A DNA stretch of 64,000 nucleotides, from the NCBI GenBank assembly GCA_963669155.1, contig OZ022595.1, positions 16,298,312 to 16,362,311 of the forward strand, written 5' to 3'. A program made the position numbers and the translations under genes. Below the pieces are notes generated by a model. The model was not told the DNA's origin and made no database searches. It worked only from the letters and a program-made list of their open reading frames with translations. Below, piece after piece: positions 26,177-38,800 of the stretch (position 1 is its first letter; the number at the start of each line of letters is the position of its first letter). The stretch is from Arbacia lixula. Its lineage: Eukaryota > Echinodermata > Echinoidea > Arbacioida > Arbaciidae.

Positions 26177-26824
26177 TGTATATATGATTGCATATTGTAT
26201 GTTTTTTCACAAATTTGACAAAAGAATCCTCCAGTGTTGACCTACATGTAGTCTTATTTTACAGACACATGCATGTACATGTATGTACCAGAAAAGTGAG
26301 CAATCCAGTATGCCCTTACAGACTACATGAACGTGAACCCCATGTACTTACCCTCAATATAGCAGGAGTGGACGTCTTATACAGCGCAGAATACAAATCA
26401 GGCTAGTCGCATTTTTGAAAAACCAGGTCAACTAGAAATATACAAAGAGAATAGACAACAAGCTTCCATAAGCAGTGGCCCAGAACAAAATTGGAAAAAA
26501 AGGAGAAATCATAATTTTACACACAAAATGTGGACTTTGAATGGGTGTGAATTGTACAAATAACAATAGATTGAGGTATTTCTGGCTTGAATGTGCCACA
26601 TACAGTACTGTAGATAAACAGTGTTTATTTGTACTTAATTCAAAATTTTACTCTCTGCTCGCTACGGCAGTGTAAAGTGAAAAGGGACTTTTGACTGGGC
26701 ATCTTGTTATCATATACACGTATAATGTATGATACATGTAACATGTGTATTTAACTTTTCTTCCTTTATGGATCCTTTTCCAGAGAGGCCAACCTTTCCA
26801 AAATAAGCATACCCTGAACTTTGT

Positions 26825-26856
26825 AAAAAAAAAAAAAAAAAAAACACACACACACT
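26825..26856. repeat. Poly-A run followed by (CA)n
   Basis: About 20 A then CACACACACAC. Could be the tail of a short retroposon, but no body is recognisable to its left. Confidence 0.85.
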
Positions 26857-27042
26857 TCTTTACCGATATGAAAAGCCAATTTTAGAACTTCCAAAAATAT
26901 ATTTAAAAGCTATAGATCCCCAAAGAGAGGGAAGAGCAGAAGAGAATTGATTGCCCTCTTCAAGTACTTGTATATCATGTAGATCAAATTTCAACTTATC
27001 TTAAATATAACAGAATCTGACCAGTTGGCTGGAGCACACACA

Positions 27043-27052
27043 CAAACACACA

Positions 27053-27093
<41 letters not shown>

Positions 27094-27177
27094 AACCCCT
27101 TCCCCTCTCTCTCCTTTCCCAGCTTTCTGACCTTCAATCCCTCCAGCTTTCCCTCTCTCTCTCTCCCTCTCAGTCCA
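27043..27177. repeat. (CA)n-(CT)n microsatellite
   Basis: CACACA then a CT run (27054-27090) and CT-rich sequence to 27177. Confidence 0.93.
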
Positions 27178-28408
27178 AACACACCACACACACTGGAGTC
27201 CACATTGCTACATGTATGTTGTATGCTTTTAAACAAATACGTAACCAGAAAAGAAATTTGAACATGACTGAATCCAATCAATTTCAATCATAATGTACAG
27301 TACCGTGTCAGGTGTCCATGTTTCAGGATAATTAAATTATTTATTTTTCTTATCCTGTTTTAATGAATTTCATGTATATAGATCTACAATTAGTGTTTTC
27401 CCAGGTACATGTATTTACTGTACAACTTAGTACTGTTACCTTTCTATGCATTCAGCAACATCCTGCATGAGACAGGCAGTTGATAACATAAATAAACATA
27501 ATATTTACTGGTACACTGCAGGAAGTCAGGTCTCACATTCAAGGTACAACAGAGGGGAATTTCCTGAACCAGTTCATTGCACAGTGCAGACATTTCTGTA
27601 AACATGCTGTTTTCAGGATGTTGGTAATATATTACATAACTTTGGAACAAGTCAGGACAAACTTTGGATTAAGCACACTTTAAAGACAGCCCGTCCCTTT
27701 TTCAGATCACCACAAAACTATCGAAACATTGGCAATTATATAGAGAAGTGTTAGCAAGCTGTATATTCATAATTTGAAACTGACACGTAGTGTAAAATTC
27801 AAATAATGCATGTAACAACGTCTGATTAATAGTCTTTCCCTCAGGCTTTTAGCAGTTTGTGTTGAAATATCTGCTTTATTGATTAATCTGTTTATTAAAT
27901 TATAAAACGCATTCTGGAAAAAATTGTTCTATAGAAGATATCATCTCCAAAGTTTGGTAATTACTCATACAATTAGGATTTCACATATGCATAATAACCA
28001 CATAGAGACTGTAAGAAAGACTAATACTTTTTTCATAGTACGAAAAAAGTCGTTTTGAAATTTAACGGCTGAAATTTTTACATATACAGAAAGCTGCAAT
28101 GTGGTTTATTCTCAGAAATGGTCTTGATTCATCTTTCTTCAATTTACGATCCTGATAGACGATTTCAAATTTTAAGCTTGCAAAAGGGATGGACAATCTT
28201 TAATATACATACTGTACTGTACCCTACTTATTCTGACCCAATGATTACTTGCACTAGGAATCAATTGTTGATGTCCACACATTAATGTTTTTTAAATGCA
28301 TGTAAATATGTGATTAAAATAAAATAAAATAAAAAAAATATATCGTTCATGGCAAGTTTCCAAATCATGACAAGAGAGAGACGTACAGTATATGCACCAG
28401 AGTACATG

Positions 28409-28644
28409 TACACTCCAGCTCGAAGGAATTGGCATAGGGAAAGGGAAAGGAAGAAACGGAAGGAGCCGCAGTTGTAAATCGCGGTATATTTTGTCCAGTT
28501 CAGCATGAAACATGATGCATTTTAGGCTAAAGCATTGTATTTCATGCTGAACTGGACATAATACACAGCCGTTCAAAACTGCGGCTCCTTCCCTTTCTTC
28601 CCTTTCCCTTTCCCTAGATGCCAATTCCTTAGAGCTGTAGTGTA
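28409..28644. mobile_element. Palindromic MITE with (CCCTTT) arms
   Basis: A 236-base fold-back from TACACTCCAGCTCGAAGGAA to TTCCTTAGAGCTGTAGTGTA. Each arm has GGGAAAGGGAAAGG (or complement), an AACTGCGGCTCC-type block and TTCATGCTGAACTGGAC. The loop is about 30 bases around 28520. Confidence 0.85.
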
Positions 28645-29580
28645 CCACGATAGATGTGGTTGTACAGTAATCTGATGTTGTTGTGTGTGATCATTGACCC
28701 AATTAAGGAATGAAGGGGAATTCATTGTATAGCTGTAGCTGCTGTACTATGCAAACTATTGAGTGTGTGCACACAAATACTGAAAAACCACTGATACCTG
28801 TGTTGTAGCTGATCAAGAAGGTTGTTTAGATATTTGGGTCACAAATTTGCTAAAACTCATATATTTACATGTACCTCACTAAACCCTATCCTAACCTTTT
28901 TCTGATCTGGATACTATCCATAACCTAATTCCATTGAGTTTTAAAAATAAGCTTTTAATTTATCTGAAAAAATTATCAACATAACTCCACATTCATGAGG
29001 AAAAAACTATCTGATCAGGATTCAGGAATGAACAAATTAAATTGAGGGTTTTTTTATTGAATAAAACTGTGTGAATTAGGCTTAGGGTTCAGGTCACATT
29101 TCCAGGTTATTTTATCCATTTTTAAAACATTTGTGGGACACAAAAACATATATGTGCGCCCTGAATCTTCTTTGGCAAAGTTTTGAGGTCCAAATATAAT
29201 AAAACCTTAATGCATCTTTGCCTATTTTCCTAATGTGGTCATAGATGGTAAACACATAACATTGACTGTGTTTATTTAGGGAATTTACACTTCGCACATA
29301 CTACACACAAACAGCCCAAGACAAGGTCAAAGGCTTCGGGCAAGCACTGTGGAGTGTTGGCTTCACATACTACACGCCATGAACAAAGATCTGCCACACT
29401 GACAAATTCACAATTGGCATTGATTGAAAACATGAGTGAACTTCATCAACAACATTGTCAATATCCATTTTGTAACTTACTTAGTTACCAATATTCCTGC
29501 TCTAATTACTTAAGATATAAGTAGTACAAGATCTCCCTTTGATTGCAACAACATGACTACACAGCAACAATGGTCATCTA
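28645..29580. other. AT-rich stretch without recognisable features
   Basis: No exon, TIR or tandem array seen. It precedes the CpG-richer region at about 29600-30070. Confidence 0.45.
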
Positions 29581-29801
29581 CATGTAGTGCACAGCTGCGC
29601 AGCTAAGCCTAAGCAGGATCTGGACGAACTAGCGGGCCTTTATCCCGGAGTTCCCGGGGAACTTCGGGGGAGTGCAGGTACCAGCAGGTACGTGTAAGTA
29701 TGGCACTGGCTGCGAGGAGTCGTGGCAGGATATAAATTGACAAATCAGTTTCAGAACACTTCGCAAATAAACATATTAAAACAACCACCTATATTACTTA
29801 C

Positions 29802-29990
29802 CAAAGGTTCGAGCTATCATACACTGTTCGCCAGACTGTGTGCCACGTTATTTGTCGCATTCAGTAGACTATTTACTCAGCTCCAATCGTCAGCTAAGGT
29901 CACAAAATAAACTTCATGAAAGTTTTCACGATAATTACCCGAAGTTTGCCGAACGCGCGCGTGTGCTGGCCTAGCTATGATTGCAACCTG
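29802..29990 (-). other. Candidate first exon / promoter-proximal region of the unrecognised gene
   Basis: On the minus strand a perfect donor (TTTG|GTAAGT at 29801) follows a short in-frame start at 29820 encoding MIARTF plus one base. That phase fits the exon at 11973. The area from about 29600 to 30070 is richer in GC and CpG (GCGCGCG near 29958) than its surroundings, as expected near a promoter. The upstream limit is a guess and no TATA box is visible. The intron would be about 18 kb. Inference only. Confidence 0.3.
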
Positions 29991-30368
29991 TAGAACTGTA
30001 GTTTGCATGTAGTACAGTGTATGTCCGATGTGTCGAGATGGCGCTCTCGCTCGACCGTGAATCGAGCTCACTGCAAGCTCGAAAATAAAACATGTCATTT
30101 ACACTATTATCAACGTTAGTTTTTGTATGACAAACTCAAAGATTAAAATGTTTATGAACCGTATATCAAAATCAAAGCCACATTGTTTGTTCACATTGCC
30201 ATTGTATGTTTCATTAGAGGTAAGTATAAGTTCTATTGTGGTATAGATAGTATAGGCCTTCTTCTTGAATATCACTAGTAAAATAAATGTTTAAGTATGG
30301 TGGCAACAATGAAAGGACAGTATATATTTTGCCCTGTCTCTCTTACAGCCTCACTCTTTACTGCGGTA

Positions 30369-30369
30369 G

Positions 30370-30448
<79 letters not shown>

Positions 30449-30624
30449 CTCTCTCTCTCTCTCTCTGTCTCTGTCTCTGTGTCTCTCTCTGTCTCTCTCT
30501 CTCTCTCTCTCTCCCCTCTCCATATCCTCCTCTCTATCCTTCTCTTCATATTCTCCTCTCTATCTCTCTCAATCTCTTCCTCTATCTCTCATCATCTCTT
30601 GCTCTCTATTTTTATTGCCATCTC

Positions 30625-30685
<61 letters not shown>
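30369..30685. repeat. (CA)n-(CT)n compound microsatellite
   Basis: About 78 bases of CA repeat to 30446, then CT repeat and CT-rich sequence to 30685 with a second long CT run from 30626. The overlapping frames are artefacts. Confidence 0.97.
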
Positions 30686-30689
<4 letters not shown>

Positions 30690-31325
30690 CTACCTGTCTA
30701 CATATCTGGATAAAGCATGGGAAATTAGATATTTTGAATTTCTGAGACAAACATGTTTTTATTAAGTTGCCAATACCACTTTGAACAGTAACATTAAGTA
30801 CATATATTAGAGATATATATAACATATCTGACAAACCATATATTTCCCACAATATATTGCACTGTAATTCATACAGACCATTAAATCATTAATGTGTATA
30901 CAGTTGAATTCAATAATTAAGTTTGCATCAATTTTATCATCTTTAGTACCTCCCAGATAAAGCAGTACCTGGGTTCATGCAATATTTGAGTCCGTTTTGA
31001 CTGCACATCTTCACTGCGCACATTGCAATAATATATTTTATACTTCCATCCTGACGATTCACAAACAAACACAGTCACCAATGAATTCAACTATGCTGCT
31101 GAAGATAAGGGAATTCATGAAACCCAGTGTACTTCACAATATTCATCAATCTTGAGATAATAAACACCTCTGTGACGCCTTCATCCAAGAAATATCTGTA
31201 CGCAAAATTATTGGGATTAACTGCATACAGTATCTTGTATTCTTATATAAGCACATATGACATGGCAGAAAGAGGTAAAACATACCTGACTTCAACTTAT
31301 AGTATAACATTGTCCAATTCTTTAA

Positions 31326-31574
31326 TCAACTCGTTCCTTACTGTGCCTGCCAATTTGCAAGCTGGCCTTTTCCCACTCAGATACTGAGCAGCACGACTCC
31401 CGCATAATCTGCCGGACCGACAACAGAAGAGAGACTATGAATAAACTTCAAATACTTTTTAGGGCAAAATCAAACCACACCTCTTTGGTTACTGCAGGTC
31501 CATGGTAATGTTTGACATCCTAACTGGACCAGGTTTCACAAAGCTAGAAAATCTAACCGTGAGCAAAGGGTTAA
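31326..31574. mobile_element. TTAACCCGTT MITE, copy 2
   Basis: Carries the same CCCACTCAGATACTGAGCAG block, then ACAGAAGAGAGACTATGAAT, and ends GTGAGCAAAGGGTTAA. Left end slightly eroded (TCAACTCGTTCCTTACTG). Confidence 0.8.
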
Positions 31575-34334
31575 CACTTTATGTGCCATTGTAACTTATT
31601 TGCGATACAGCATTTTCTCTGGCACAGATAGATGCATGACTTTTCTGGCTTATATAATCTTCCAGTTACATATGCCAAAAAAAATGTGTACAACCCAAAT
31701 GTTGTTTTAAAGATGGCCCGTCCCTTTCACAAACATCTGCATACTTCATGAAAGTTTGCACATATCTAGCATATATCTCTGGGATACCAACTGTAAAATT
31801 TTGAGGTCAGAGGTACCATAACTCCTGTAGAATAAATGAAAATCTAACACTAAGATTTGATTCAAATTGATTACCGACTGTTGACTTTTTAAAATTACGA
31901 CTTTTTTCGTGGTATGAAAAGACAAAGCTTGATCAATTATGGAAGATAATTTCCTCAAAACCGAATATTATGCTTTGTCGATTCCAGGGAAACGTTATAT
32001 AGCCACTCTCTCTCAAATGATGAAAAAGTCAGGGAACTTTCAGAATTAGGTCTGCAAAAGGGATGGGCTACCTTTAACACATTGTGTGCCCTGTATGGAT
32101 TTGTGACCATTAATAAACATAACTCCCATAGAGCGCCAGTTTGTCTGGCTTGATATTGGGAGCAGGGTTGAACTTGAAGCAAACTTATCCAGACCAAAAC
32201 TGACAATGTGGGGGCATTCTTGTATGAACAAACCATCCTTTCTTTAACAATTAACCTTCTCAGTACCAAGTTATGAAAACCCCATTGGTTTGTTACACAC
32301 CTATATGCCCATGCTATTGAGGAGGGTAACAAGAGTAGTTCTCTTACAGTATCTCGTTAAGTACAAGCACACATGAAAAATATTTGATTTTCTCGTCCAC
32401 ATGAGAGCAAAACAAAGTTATGACAAGCCATGCCCAAAAGCACAGCAAAATATATATTAATAAGTATATATAACTGCAGAGTTTTGCAGCAACAGATTCA
32501 AATGCAGGAAAATATATATTGCACATGCTTTGTAACAATGAAAGGAAATGGAATGAACATAAATTTCACATTCAGCAACGATAATAAATTACAATACAAG
32601 GAATGATAAATATGATAATTCTATGCAGTTTCTGCATCCTGACAGTAAAACGGAGTCAACAAATTAATTTTATTCTCTCTTCTTTTTCAGTCCTTACGAG
32701 AGAAAGAGGAGAACAATACATGGAATATGTATGTATACCACAGAGTGATGGAATATTGAGAGTAATCGTTACATAGCATAATGTTTATAAGAACTGTAGT
32801 AATTGCATGTATTTATTCACCATACACAAGTATTTCATGCTGTGCTTTTAACATTGATTTAATCCTCCTACTCGAATGTTCTTGTTAAGTCCACAAGAAG
32901 AGATACTGCTAACCTGCAGAATTTAGCATCAACTGTTGAGACAATACAAATCCTTCCAGGAACAGCAGTGGCCTTGTGTGGCCCTTCCAAATTTAATTTC
33001 TTTACCTTAGTCACAATATTTGTCAACATACTTGCACTTTACAAAAGGCTATAATTACATCCACGCAGTAAAACATGTCTATAAAGTCTTAACCTTAATC
33101 AAGCCCCTCAAATCTTGGCAACGGAACATGTGCCGACCACAAATTCCGGCATGTACGTTATTTGTCGCGTAATCCCTAAATATGCATACGGGTAAGTAGA
33201 TTTGTTTATTGTAACTAAAATCTACTTCTCAATTCTTTCTGTAAATTTTAGCAGAAATTTCACCATGTGATGGTTGGAAAGCAATCATTTCAGGCATACA
33301 TTTTCTTTATGATTTAATCAATAAGTGTATAACATAACAAAATTGCAAAAGCCACAATTCCCCTTTGACTTTTCACGTTTCAGAATGATTGCGCAAAATG
33401 TTGAGGGGTGGACATGATGGCAATCCAACAATCCAATAGTGAGATAAATACCTATGTACACCATTTACACTACCATTACAATGCTTACAAACAATTGAAT
33501 GAATAAACTGTCAGCCACAAGCAAATCAGTCTTCTCATAGCCAAATCAGTTGTTTATAATATAATTTCAGAAAAGGAAAGTACATGTACATATATACAAT
33601 TATTTGATTGTACAAACCAGGCCAAGTTACATTTAACTATACAAAATTTAGGATCTTTGTTAAACAAATACATGCACGCTCCTTAAAAATGAGATTAACT
33701 GATCAATCTTTACGTAAAAACAAGCAGAGAGTACAGTGTATCTACAAAATAAAGATCATGATACTGTCTATTGTTTCTTGGCAAACATTCATGTGAATTA
33801 CACTGGATGATACTTGAAACATCAGTGAGCTGTGTACATGGTCCGTGTTGCCATGGTAATACTAGTTACCATCCAATATAAGTTACAGAGCTTTATGCAA
33901 CATACCCCAGGAGGTTATGCTTAGACATATATACAAATAAATACAAATATGTTACAGAATAAACTTTTCTTCCTTCCAAAGTACAACTGAAAGCATAATT
34001 GTTACTACATGTGCCAGATTAGCAAGTAAAATATGTAGTTTTGAAGAAAAAAGTGAGAGGGGAGATGCATAAGATTCAGATTTTTTTTTAATGGCTCGGC
34101 TATATTTTCTTATGCTTTAAGTACAAAATAAGAACATATGGCATAACAATCACATACCCATTCTACACACAGCACAACTTCTCTTCATGTTTTGGTTAAC
34201 CACTCAGGTTTTTGTCCAAGTCCATTTACCATTGCCCCGCCCTCACTCATATCATCCATGTTTATGAACACTTTCCAGAAGCCCAATTATTCGGAAGGTT
34301 ATACCTGACCCTCGGTGGAATTTTGAATCACTTC
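31575..34334. other. Region past the ALS2 3' end, no gene seen
   Basis: AT-rich. Short stretches such as GGCCCGTCCCTTTCAC near 31713 and the similar one at 27688 look like one dispersed repeat. The ALS2 transcript end probably falls in this region (AATAAA on the minus strand near 33203 or 32811). Confidence 0.4.
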
Positions 34335-35115
34335 TTTCATGAAGTCTCTTCATTTGGATAATCTCCAAGCAAGCACGTTACAGCGATTTAAGGTTGATCT
34401 CCTTGGTAAACATTCAGCAGACCATGAGTGTATAGAAACTATTACCATTTCTACCATTGAGTCTCTCAGTGAAATTCTAAATTCATGCAGGCATGTTACA
34501 GAGTTTACGATTGTCCTTCTTGGAATAAATATAGGATAAATTCACTATTAAGTTACTAAGTACAGGTATAACTTCAATGCAATCACGTTTCAGCAATTTA
34601 ATATTGATGTTTTTGGTATACGTTTAGCTGGCCATGAGTGTATAGAAACTTATAACATATCTTTCATGGAGTTGCTCAGTTTTGTCCTAACCTTCCTACA
34701 AGCATGATACAATGATTTAAGGTTGTCCTTCATTAAGTCGGCTATGAGAACTATTCCACTATTGACTTGCTCAGTTAACGATCTCCATGCGAGCATGTTA
34801 AAGAGATTGAAAGTTGATGTTCTTTTATATATATTTAGCTGGCCATTAGAACATAGAAAGACTGAACACCCCTACTATAAAGTCGCTCTGTTTATGCTTT
34901 ATCTCCACGCAAGTACTTAACGCTGGTTTGAGGTTGACCTCCCTGGTAAGCATGAAGCTGGCCTTGAGTAAGTAACCTCCATGCAGACACGTTACAGAGA
35001 TTGGAGGTCGTCTTACTAAGTACACGTATACATTTAGCTGGCCATGAGTGTATATAAGCGCTGAGTTTTGGTTGAACCTCAATGCCAATACTTTATAGAC
35101 TTTAGGTTGTCTTTC
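34335..35115. repeat. Tandem copies resembling the end of the ALS2 last exon
   Basis: About eight degenerate units contain ACGTTACAGAGATT, AAGGTTGATCTCCTTGGTA and TTTAGCTGGCCATGAGTG-like words. They resemble GGTTACAGAGACTTAAGATT and GTCGTTCTTGGTGTACATAT at 35731-35770, where the ALS2 stop codon lies. Spacing alternates between about 90 and 120 bases. Probably transcribed as ALS2 3' UTR. Confidence 0.65.
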
Positions 35116-35117
35116 CT

Positions 35118-35321
35118 GGGCCCTGTTGCATAAAACTTACCATTAATGGTAACTCTGTCATCAATGGTAACTACCATGGTAACAGTGCTCAAGAGCCAAT
35201 CAAATTCAAGGTTTCCATGGGAGTTGCCATCAATAGTAAGTAAAGGTTACCATCAATGGTAAGTAAAGTTACCATCAATGGTAAGTAAAGTTAGTACAGT
35301 AAGTTTTATATAACCGGACCC
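35118..35321. mobile_element. GGGCCCTGTTGCATAAAAC MITE
   Basis: Ends GGGCCCTGTTGCATAAAACT and AGTTTTATATAACCGGACCC. The interior repeats TTACCATCAATGGTAAGTAA units. It probably sits in or near the ALS2 3' UTR. Confidence 0.8.
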
Positions 35322-35364
35322 TGGTGTACATGTACATGTAGCATGCATTAAATAAATAAGTGCC

Positions 35365-35648
35365 TAGCCTGGCCTCTAGGCTGTAGGATATTTCCAAACT
35401 AATCAATTTGATTAACCCCTTGTGCGTCATATTGATGCATTTCTTCTCAAGTAATACACAAATCACCGAGGGTGTGGATGTGTGTGGAATACAAAGGTTT
35501 AAAGAGGTCTAGCTGCAGTAGACTAATCATTCTCAATTTCTTCTCTGTCTCAAATGAGAAAAGAGGAGAACCATATGTGAATAGTCTTAGAATTCTATAC
35601 TCTTTTCCAGTTTGGGTCAGAAATGTCCAAGGGTCTGGAAGCCAGGCA
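35365..35648. mobile_element. TAGCCTGGCT MITE, copy in the ALS2 3' UTR region
   Basis: Begins TAGCCTGGCCTCTAGGCTGT, contains AGCTGCAGTAGACTAATCAT and ends CTGGAAGCCAGGCA. It begins less than 100 bases past the ALS2 stop codon on the transcript strand, so it is probably in the 3' UTR. Confidence 0.7.
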
Positions 35649-35732
35649 AGTACCGGTAGGTGCCATGCCAATGCGTATATCATATTTTTTCAGTTTTTTT
35701 CAGCCAGGGTAGTAGGCAGCATGCCAAGATGG

Positions 35733-35874
35733 TTACAGAGACTTAAGATTGTCGTTCTTGGTGTACATATAGCATGCCTTGAGCGTGGTGAACATGATAC
35801 CCAGCTTCCCGTGTATGAGATTGGGGTCCATCATGTCGTCGATGAACTGGATCTCCGAGCCGAGGTGCGGTATC
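35733..35874 (-). CDS. ALS2: ALS2 terminal coding exon (end of VPS9)
   Basis: Acceptor CTTGGCAG; stop codon TAA at 35735-35733. It encodes [20 protein letters not shown] and [18 protein letters not shown]. The T-x-L-x-A-C-Y segment carries the conserved VPS9 Tyr. I could not place the polyadenylation site; TTTATT (AATAAA on the minus strand) occurs near 33203 and 32811, which would give a long 3' UTR. Confidence 0.95.
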
Positions 35875-38800
35875 CTGCCAAGAGAGGACAGCAAACAGAC
35901 GAAACAGAACATGAAATCCTTTCATCTTTAAAAGACAGGGTAGCCCATTTACGAAAGTCACTTAAATACTCAATAAATAATCAATAAGGCAGCTATCTTA
36001 AGGCTCTGTTCCTTGCATGCTGCTACCATCTCACATTTACATTTGTGTTGCATTTGTTTATGCCTTTTGTATATCATTCATTTTGCAAAGTAAAATTCAA
36101 CTTGAAGTTGGTAATGAACTCAAATGTCTAAAGAGGAGGTATAAAATAAAGTGATGCGAAGCCTGCCCTCTTAGTCGTACCTTGCTCTGATGACGACGTA
36201 CTGGAAGACGGGGAAGAGGTCGTCCATGGACCAGATGTGGTCCTCCTCACCCTCGACGTTGACGGCGCTGTTGATGCCCTCGAACGAGGCCTCGATAACC
36301 CGCAGCTTGTCGATGGGACAGAAGGTTGTGCTGAGGTTCTGTAAGCTCTCAACTGCATCCAGGAACGATGCATCCTTGATCTCAGTCAACTGAAAGAGAT
36401 GAAGGGATTAATGAGGATTAATGGGGATTAATGGGGATAAACATGATAAACAAGGCCTTGATGACCTACAGCTTGTCAATAGAACAGAAGGTGGTGCTGT
36501 GGGCTCTCCACTGCCTGTAGGTACTACACATCCTTGATCTCAGTCAGCTGAGAGATATGAAGATATGAAGGGATTAAGAAGGATTAATGGGGATTAACAT
36601 GATAAATGCAAACTCAATGACCTACAGCTTTTGAATGGGACAGAATGTGGTGCTGAGGTTCTCCACTGCCTCTGGGAACAATGCATCATTAATATCTGTC
36701 AACTGAGAGAGATAAAGGAATTAAGGAGGATTAATAGGGATTAACATGATAAACAAGACCTCAATGACCTACAGCTTCTTGTTAGGACAGAAGGTGGTGC
36801 TGAGGATCTGTAGGCTTTCTACTGCATCTAGGAATGATGCCTCCTTGATCCCAGTCAACTGAGAGATATGAAGGGATTAAGGAGGATTAAGAGGGATTAT
36901 CCATGTAAGGCCTGATGACCAGCATCTTGTCAATGGGACTGAAGGGGATACTGCCTCTAGGAACAATGCAGCCTTGATCTCAGACAACTAAGAGAGAGGA
37001 AGGAATTAAGGAGAATTAACGGAAATTAGACAGAAATGCAACCTCCCCCTCTGTAACTCAATTACTATGTCATAGCAGCTTTCGGGATAGGTACTGTCAA
37101 GACTATTCTCTCTGTTTCTACACTGTAGGTGTATCTAACATCGAGATCCAGAAGACCTCAAGAGCGATTAGTCTACTTCAGCAAGACGTATTTATTCTAG
37201 GGTTTGGATTAGAAACCTCCAACAGCCAGGAAGCCAAGGTATAATAAACACAACTCACCTTTCCGGGATTAGACAACATAGTTTCCTCGATGTGCCAGAA
37301 TTTCCTGAAAACAAACAAATAAAATGACATTAGTACATGTAAATGTAAATGTAAATAGTAGTAACATCATCAAATAAAAAATAAATAAATGAAATGACAT
37401 TAGTACATGCATATGTAAATAGTAGTAACATCACCAAATAAAAAATAAATAAATAAAATGACATTAGTACATGCATTTGTAATTAGTAGTAACATCATCA
37501 ATTCTACTTTCTTAAAATCCTTCCTCATAATATTGTATTCTTAAATCATCTAATTTCATTTTCATTTGTACAAATGTATATTCAAACAAAAGTGTTAATT
37601 TAATGTACTTCACAATAGTTTCACTATTAAAACTAAGAATTCCAAAAAGGATGTAGCCAGAACTGAAGCTTTGAGCCTAAATTACCATACCTCTCTTTTT
37701 TTTCAATGCAAGTATATATGCCAAATTTCAATGATGAAATCTCTATCATAGTTAATCATTTACATCTAAGCAAAATGTCATATTGATCAGTTTCATAACA
37801 GTCTCTTAAATAGGGGAGTAAATACCAAAGAAGAAAGAGTTTTTGGAATATTACCATACCTCTCTTTTTTTTCAATGGAAGTATATATGCCAAATTTCAT
37901 TAATGAAATCTCTCTCATAGTTAATCATTTACATCTAAGCAAAATGTCATATTGATCAGTTTGATAACAGTCTCATAAATAGGGGATACCAAAGAAGAGT
38001 TTTTGGAATATCGCTCCAGAAATCTACTCACTGGTCGACGCCCAGATACGCCATGAGACCGAGGTCAGACTGCTTGTTGAGCCTGGCCAGCCTGTCTCGA
38101 TACCGCTCGTCCTCCTTCTCATTGCGGAGAGCGTACAGGGTGAAGATGACTGGGTACAGCCGAGGCAGAAGGGTCGGATGAAGGAGGCCCTCGCTGGTGA
38201 TCTGATGAGAGCTGAATGTAGAAAAGAAAAACCAAGTTAACTTGTTGCTCACAGTTAGAAATCTGGGGCTTTGTGGACCCTGGTCCAGTAAGGTCCATTT
38301 GAAGTAGATTTAATTAGCTTTAAAGGGAGTATACTGTAGTTGGAAGACAAAAAGGCCTTCAAATGGTGATCGTGAGCAATCTTCTTGCCAATGGTCTTAA
38401 ATTCATGTATTCGCCATTTTAGAACCTTGATGAACGTTATTTGCCCTCAAATGATCCACATTTGGAAAGATTAGTGATTAATCACAGATCCTCCAAATGT
38501 TCGGGCCGAACAATTTGAGGATTTGTGATTTAATGACTAATTATTCCAAATGTGGGCCATATGAGGGCAAATAACTTTCAGCAAGGCTCTAAAATGGACA
38601 ATACATGAATTTAAGACCATTGGCAAGAAGATTGCTAACAATTACATTTTGAAGGCTTTTTTGCTTCCCAGTACAGTATATGCCCTTTAAGTGGTTAACA
38701 GCTACCACCTGCTGTTAAACACTCTGGTCGATTCTGGGCTTCACCAGGGGCTGGAAACTGTGCAAGCAGCCTGACAAAACTCTTCTTATCCATCTTCATA

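Noticed and set aside
30275-30852. Ser/Leu and Glu/Arg frames over 80-150 residues
   Set aside because: Translations of CA and CT microsatellites in multiple frames.
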